Part shown: positions 60,486-64,000 of the stretch, in pieces
Layout of the letters: each line of letters begins with the position of its first letter
Numbering within the stretch: position 1 is the stretch's first letter
Origin: Haladaptatus halobius
GTDB lineage: Archaea; Halobacteriota; Halobacteria; Halobacteriales; Haladaptataceae
Reading direction: 5' to 3'
Length of the DNA: 64,000 bases
NCBI RefSeq assembly: GCF_020618475.1
Contig: NZ_CP085342.1
Span: 123,924-187,923 of the forward strand
Translations under genes and position numbers: made by a program
The notes under the pieces: model-generated
What the model saw: only the letters and a program-made list of their open reading frames with translations
Told to the model about the DNA's origin: nothing
Databases searched by the model: none

Positions 60486-61343
60486 ATGATCGAGCACATA
60501 CTCATCCCAACCGACGGAAGTGACGAAGCCGGGATTGCCGTCGATCACGCACGAGAGCTGGCGATGCGATTCAACGCAACTGCCCACGTCCTCCATGTTG
60601 TGAATGTCCGGAAAATGGAAACGGCACCACAAAGCAATGAAATGCGAACGAAGGGCGAGAATCTCGTGGGATCCACCGCCGAAGAGATAACACAGCGGGG
60701 TGTCGCGGTCGAAACCGAAGTCCAAACAGGCCACCCATCAGACTGTATCCTCGAATACGTCGCAAAGCAGGATATCGATACCATCGTAATGGGAACGCAT
60801 GGACGAACTGGCGTCCGACAGTATCTCCTAGGGAGCGTCACGGAAAAGGTCATTCGACTTTCTGAGATACCGGTTCTGACCGTGCGATTGTCGGCAGACC
60901 GTCCATTGAATACTCCATATAACAACATCCTTGTGCCAACTGATGGAAGTCAAGGTGCACTGGAGGCGACTAAATGGGGGATGGCTATCGCCGGAGCCTT
61001 TGATGGGACGATTCACGCATTCTCTGTGGTTGAATCAGCAGTGCTTGGAATCGATCTCCGCACCGATTTCCAAGAACAAATACGAGAATCTGCTGAACAC
61101 GCCGTTGCTGACGTCGTTGATGCTGCACACGATGAGGATCTTGACACAACGGCGGCAGTATCACAGGGGATCCCGTACAGGGAAATTCTCTCCTATATCA
61201 CCGAGTACGATATTGATCTGGTCGTAATGGGAACACAGGGGCGAAGCAAGATCGATCGCTATCTTCTGGGGAGTGTCGCTGAAAAAACGATACGAACTGC
61301 ATCCATTCCTGTGATGACGGTTCGGCGGCCGGCCACACAGTAA
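60486..61343 (+). CDS. Universal stress protein with two UspA domains
   Basis: 285-residue tandem UspA protein. Domain 1 (1-142) begins MIEHILIPTDGSDEA and has the ATP-binding G-x2-G-x9-G-S motif as GTHGRTGVRQYLLGS. Domain 2 (148-283) begins NILVPTDGSQGALE with GTQGRSKIDRYLLGS. Both motifs are intact, so nucleotide binding is expected. UspA proteins are general stress and signalling factors, abundant in haloarchaea. Confidence 0.93.
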   Translation: MIEHILIPTDGSDEAGIAVDHARELAMRFNATAHVLHVVNVRKMETAPQSNEMRTKGENLVGSTAEEITQRGVAVETEVQTGHPSDCILEYVAKQDIDTIVMGTHGRTGVRQYLLGSVTEKVIRLSEIPVLTVRLSADRPLNTPYNNILVPTDGSQGALEATKWGMAIAGAFDGTIHAFSVVESAVLGIDLRTDFQEQIRESAEHAVADVVDAAHDEDLDTTAAVSQGIPYREILSYITEYDIDLVVMGTQGRSKIDRYLLGSVAEKTIRTASIPVMTVRRPATQ

Positions 61344-61562
61344 TAGTCCGGGAGTGAACTATGACCTGTTCTCGTGCACAGCCAGTACGGCAGTCACCGC
61401 GACCGTCACAGTCGCATTCCTCTGGTTCGGACGTATTGGTGATCTAAAGGAATCATGTGGCTCTTGTTGATGGCTTCGATGAGACCGAGGTTTCGACGTC
61501 GAATGCAAAACAAGAATCGGCAAGACAGATATACTATTCAATAGTTAGAGCCCCCAGAATCA

Positions 61563-61955
61563 TTATGGTATGATTGTTAAGGGAACTCTCCCTGTTCGTG
61601 AGACTCGTCTGGTTGCGCTTCCAATAATCGCATTATCGACTGCCCCCGTACCATGATGACCCATAATCACATGATCGTACTCGCTTTCCTCTACGAGCTG
61701 GAGAATCAGTTTTCCAACGCGATTTCCCGGACGAAATTGGAGATCGGGATCGATTTCTATTCGAAGGTCAGCGTCGATGTTCTCCTGGTCAAGTATTTCT
61801 CGTGCCTTCGTAAGGATTTCCTGCCCAATATCTGACTTTTCGTTTCGGAAATGCACCACTTCAAGAGTCGCATCATAGCAGCGTACGAATCCAGCTGCAA
61901 ACTGAAGAGCCCCCATACTGGATTCCGACCCATCGATTGGTACGAGTATCTTCAT
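61563..61955 (-). CDS. Universal stress protein, single UspA domain
   Basis: 130-residue UspA protein from ATG 61955 (MKILVPIDGSESSMGALQFA). The ATP-binding loop GHHGTGAVDNAIIGS has the full G-x2-G-x9-G-S spacing, and the C-terminal strand VPLTIIP is typical. The larger frame opening at 62084 is not used, because the conserved first strand starts at 61955 and the upstream part is remnant DNA of another gene. Confidence 0.92.
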   Translation of the reverse strand: MKILVPIDGSESSMGALQFAAGFVRCYDATLEVVHFRNEKSDIGQEILTKAREILDQENIDADLRIEIDPDLQFRPGNRVGKLILQLVEESEYDHVIMGHHGTGAVDNAIIGSATRRVSRTGRVPLTIIP

Positions 61956-62004
61956 AGTAGAGAGTTGGTGGACATGCGGATAAATCAGAGGTTGACGATA
62001 AGAC

Positions 62005-62110
62005 GGCGTCGATCTCGTCGTCCCGCGTCTCCCCCAGGACGATTGCAAGCTCGCCATGGAGTGCATCGAACAGAGCCGTCTCACGGAGCAGACACGGAGG
62101 TTGTGCTCCG
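62005..62110 (-). pseudogene. 5' scrap of the 59.7-kb gene family
   Basis: The reverse strand reads LRETALFDALHGELAIVLGETRDDEIDA and then loses homology as it meets the UspA upstream region. It matches the N-terminus of the 59727-60099 gene, including the frame that is shifted there. Upstream DNA to 62175 is also conserved between the copies. Confidence 0.7.
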
Positions 62111-62159
62111 AATCGGTATAACCAGTCGCCAGCCAGAGCGAAAGTAGATACGCCAGGGG

Positions 62160-63023
62160 TAGTATAGTCTACTAACATGGGCTTGTTGAAACCCTCAAGA
62201 GGTGATAGGTTCTAGCGGTTGGACTGAATACAGGGCGCGAATGTAGCGTGAGCCATAGGTTGATCATTGAAGATAGTGATCGCTCATCGCTCTTCGCTTT
62301 CGGGCGCTGGCGTCTGGCCGAAGTCAGCGATAAAAAAAGTATCGTTAGCTCAGTATTTCTTCGGGCAGGGACCCTTAGTGTCCTTCGGGTGATTGTCCAA
62401 GTGCGCCTGTGCTCCCGGTGCGCCTAACGTCAGCGTCTGGGCGTTGCTCGGGTTGCCAGGCGGTCGGTGGCAGATCGTCACCTTCTCCTTTCCTTTCTTG
62501 CCCTTCTTCTTTTCTTTCTTTTCCTTCTTGTCGTCTTTCTTGACGTCTTTCTTATCGGAATAGTCGGCGCCGGCAAAGGCAGCACCACTTCCGAACGTCA
62601 AGCCGATGACGACGACCATCGTCAACAGCGCTATTGTCGTTTTTGTCCGTTTCATGCGTTCTCACCAGTCGGACAGGAATAATCCAGGGTGGCTGGAGCA
62701 CCCCCACCCAACGACACCGCTCGCCGGTATCCAGTATTAAACGTGCGGACTGTCCCGGGGTTAGTGTCGTCGCGGATTGGTCCAATTTCCTTTTGTCGTG
62801 CCTGCTCGGCCGTGCACTCGACGGTTTCCGCTGGGTAACGAGTCTCGTGAATGGTTTGAACCGTCCCGAATTATCACTCATCATTCCAAAATCACTGTTC
62901 AGGAACTTCCGTTCAAAATGGAGCGATGTAACCATTCTGTATACATCCTCTCTATTCAGCACACCACTCCTGTCTCGCTCTAAGAGCTTCAGCAGAACCG
63001 TGTAGATTAGTATACTATACTAG
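62160..63023. mobile_element. Candidate 0.85-kb insertion flanked by dyad repeats
   Basis: TAGTA-N5-TACTAA (62160-62175) and TTAGTA-N5-TACTAG (63007-63023) flank the segment. DNA to the left of the first matches the left side of the 60166 site, and DNA to the right of the second matches its right side. The 60-kb locus thus looks like an empty site. The segment contains the lysine-rich secreted protein gene and, just inside the left end, GGGCTTGTTGAAACCCTCA, reminiscent of IS termini. No transposase is present. Confidence 0.45.
62350..62655 (-). CDS. Secreted lysine-rich protein with CHRPPGNP motif
   Basis: 101-residue protein. The Sec signal peptide (1-28, MKRTKTTIALLTMVVVIG... ending AAFA) is followed by a Lys/Asp then Lys-cluster (34-58). 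A C-terminal module follows: VTICHRPPGNPSNAQTLTLG, then AHLDNHPKDTKGPCP. The K-V-T-(I/L)-C-H-x-P-P-G-N-P-x-N-(A/P)...H-L...G-x-C module is, as I recall, common in secreted bacterial proteins. A strongly basic exported protein is atypical for a halophile. Start ATG 62655. Likely acquired by transfer. Confidence 0.8.
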   Translation of the reverse strand: MKRTKTTIALLTMVVVIGLTFGSGAAFAGADYSDKKDVKKDDKKEKKEKKKGKKGKEKVTICHRPPGNPSNAQTLTLGAPGAQAHLDNHPKDTKGPCPKKY

Positions 63024-63097
63024 CCTGTGTTAGCGCCTGTACCAACCAGAAACGAACGAATGAAAGAGTGACGGAGAGCCGAAAGCGTCAGCGGGAG
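62656..63097. other. Intergenic, no supported gene
   Basis: About 440 bases with no supported gene. It holds the promoter of the lysine-rich gene at its left end and the dyad plus repeat block (63007-63095) at its right end. Confidence 0.45.
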
Positions 63098-63289
63098 TCA
63101 GTGAGATTCACCGAGGAAGTCCGTCACCCACACAGCAGGGCGTGGTGGGTGCAGAGCGCCCATTTCGAGCAATTCGTCGGGAGTGGCGACCCGGTGCCCG
63201 CACGGACTCAGATGGATCAACGACGGGCCAGCTACCGTTATAGGCCCAACAACCTGCTGACAGCGAGGACAACGATACTCTGTCCTCAT
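63098..63289 (-). CDS. Small zinc-ribbon protein coupled to SprT-like gene
   Basis: 63-residue protein from ATG 63289: MRTEYRCPRCQQVVGP with CPRC, then LSPCGHRVATPDELLEM with Cys-Gly-His, giving four likely zinc ligands (Cys7, Cys10, Cys, His). Its ATG overlaps the stop of the SprT-like gene (ATGA). Coupling implies co-production with the metalloprotease, perhaps as a recognition or DNA-binding partner. Confidence 0.75.
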   Translation of the reverse strand: MRTEYRCPRCQQVVGPITVAGPSLIHLSPCGHRVATPDELLEMGALHPPRPAVWVTDFLGESH

Positions 63290-63930
63290 TGTCCGGCAGT
63301 CTCCTCGACCCGCAGCGACCCACTGCAATCACCACCACTGTACGTCTCGGGGTGTTTCACGACTTTCGAGCGCTGGTAGCGCACAAGTCGCCCGTCACAA
63401 TCCTCACAGATCACCCACCAATTCGGCGATGTAAACCGTTCGCAGTATTGTGAGATGTCGAGAACGTCGATCCAGCGGGCGAACGTTCGCCCGTGATCAG
63501 CTTCGCCGAACTCGTGGTACTGCCATGCGTGGATCAACTCGTGGCGGACTGTTGAACTGAATTGCTCCCAGCCTTGTGAGTCGTAGGCGTCCCTCGTCAG
63601 CGAGATCGTAGTCTCGTCGCTTTCAGGGTCGTATCGCGTTGCGCCTGCCGTTCGCTGCGCACGCTTCGAGATGTCCCACGCAATCGCTTCGACCGGCAGT
63701 TCCGGGAAGTGTGCAGCCGCGACGTTCGTTGCGTGCTGTTGTGCTCGGTCGAGTAGGGCCGTTGGTGTCTCGGAGGTATCGTCGGTCGCTGCATCCGAGC
63801 TTTCCTTCAGCGTTCGCTGGTCGGTGATATCCGAGAGCGTCGATTGATGTAAATGGAAAAAATTGAGGCGGGGCTTGCTTGAGCCCCAGTAGATTAAGTC
63901 ACAAGACAACCATTGCATTCTTGTACTCAA
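63286..63930 (-). CDS. SprT-like zinc metalloprotease
   Basis: 214-residue protein as framed. The SprT/Spartan-like core has the metal motif HELIHAWQYHEFGEADHG (HExxH plus a distal His), and is followed by a C-terminal zinc ribbon (WWVICEDCDGRLVRY with CEDC, then a GGDCSG Cys). Spartan relatives degrade DNA-protein crosslinks. The first 30 residues are unlike the family, and the conserved start is near ITDQRTLKESS, where no ATG exists. The true start is uncertain, and a GTG/TTG or the present frame opening must be used. Confidence 0.85.
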   Translation of the reverse strand: MSTRMQWLSCDLIYWGSSKPRLNFFHLHQSTLSDITDQRTLKESSDAATDDTSETPTALLDRAQQHATNVAAAHFPELPVEAIAWDISKRAQRTAGATRYDPESDETTISLTRDAYDSQGWEQFSSTVRHELIHAWQYHEFGEADHGRTFARWIDVLDISQYCERFTSPNWWVICEDCDGRLVRYQRSKVVKHPETYSGGDCSGSLRVEETAGQ

Positions 63931-64000
63931 AGTCGGCGTCTAGCGAAACTGCATTGCTTCAAAGAGACCTGCCGTATACTTTGGAATATCCGTGACTTCA

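Noticed and set aside
62552..62962. 136-codon minus-strand frame over the lysine-rich gene's upstream region
   Set aside because: Basic, Arg-rich antisense/intergenic frame with no family resemblance; it overlaps the well-supported signal-peptide gene.

Overview
The window is from a haloarchaeon (class Halobacteria). Most predicted proteins are acidic, and several families seen here are largely restricted to that class: HalOD1 output-domain proteins, DUF7344 winged-helix proteins, HTH-10 (bacterio-opsin-activator type) regulators, TrmB regulators, DUF5789, and DUF7563/DUF7835 zinc proteins. Many genes start at the first base of a likely leaderless transcript. Two core archaeal genes, a tRNA-Asp synthetase and a geranylgeranylglyceryl-phosphate synthase, point to a chromosome, or a chromosome-like replicon, that has been heavily invaded. 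I see no rRNA, tRNA, CRISPR array or intact transposase.

Layout. 0-14 kb: scattered metabolic and membrane genes (GT4 glycosyltransferase, rhodanese-MBL persulfide dioxygenase-like enzyme, PrsW protease with a frameshifted N-terminus, DASS anion symporter beside a dead formate/nitrite-transporter gene, CBS protein, trehalose-6-phosphate synthase). 14-17.4 kb: first regulator cluster (truncated TrmB, DUF7344, half-DUF7344, HTH-10, HalOD1). 17.7-25.7 kb: methyltransferase, aspS with a structured upstream region, creatininase-family amidohydrolase, frameshifted tyrosine recombinase, three RimJ/RimL-like acetyltransferases and a DegT aminotransferase. 26-29.2 kb: an AT-rich cargo block of unrecognised genes, including a two-TM protein and a HEPN-like RX4H protein, which is a candidate defence locus. 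29.2-32.3 kb: GGGP synthase and a Tat-exported beta-helix lipoprotein.

32.3-42.5 kb: a compact, translationally coupled type IV secretion/conjugation operon (VirB2-like, VirB6-like, VirB3-like, VirB4 ATPase, VirD4-like coupling ATPase). It is read divergently from a small winged-helix regulator, across a near-perfect 14-bp dyad. 42.5-44.7 kb: a DUF4326 gene, a second winged-helix gene, and a non-coding region of more than 1 kb carrying two motif families at about 50-bp periodicity in mirror-image orientation. This is the most unusual feature of the window and may be an origin, centromere or transfer origin of the conjugative element. 44.7-49 kb: lipoproteins and small membrane proteins.

49.2-59 kb: second regulator cluster, which repeats the first. 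A block of about 1.1 kb (HTH-10 gene plus flanks) is present in inverted orientation at 15.85-16.94 and 49.20-50.29 kb, so the intervening 32 kb could invert. The homology ends at a short element whose core is flipped between the two copies. 59-64 kb: UspA proteins, a repeated family of unknown genes, an apparent insertion of about 0.85 kb carrying a lysine-rich secreted protein, and an SprT-like metalloprotease coupled to a small zinc protein.
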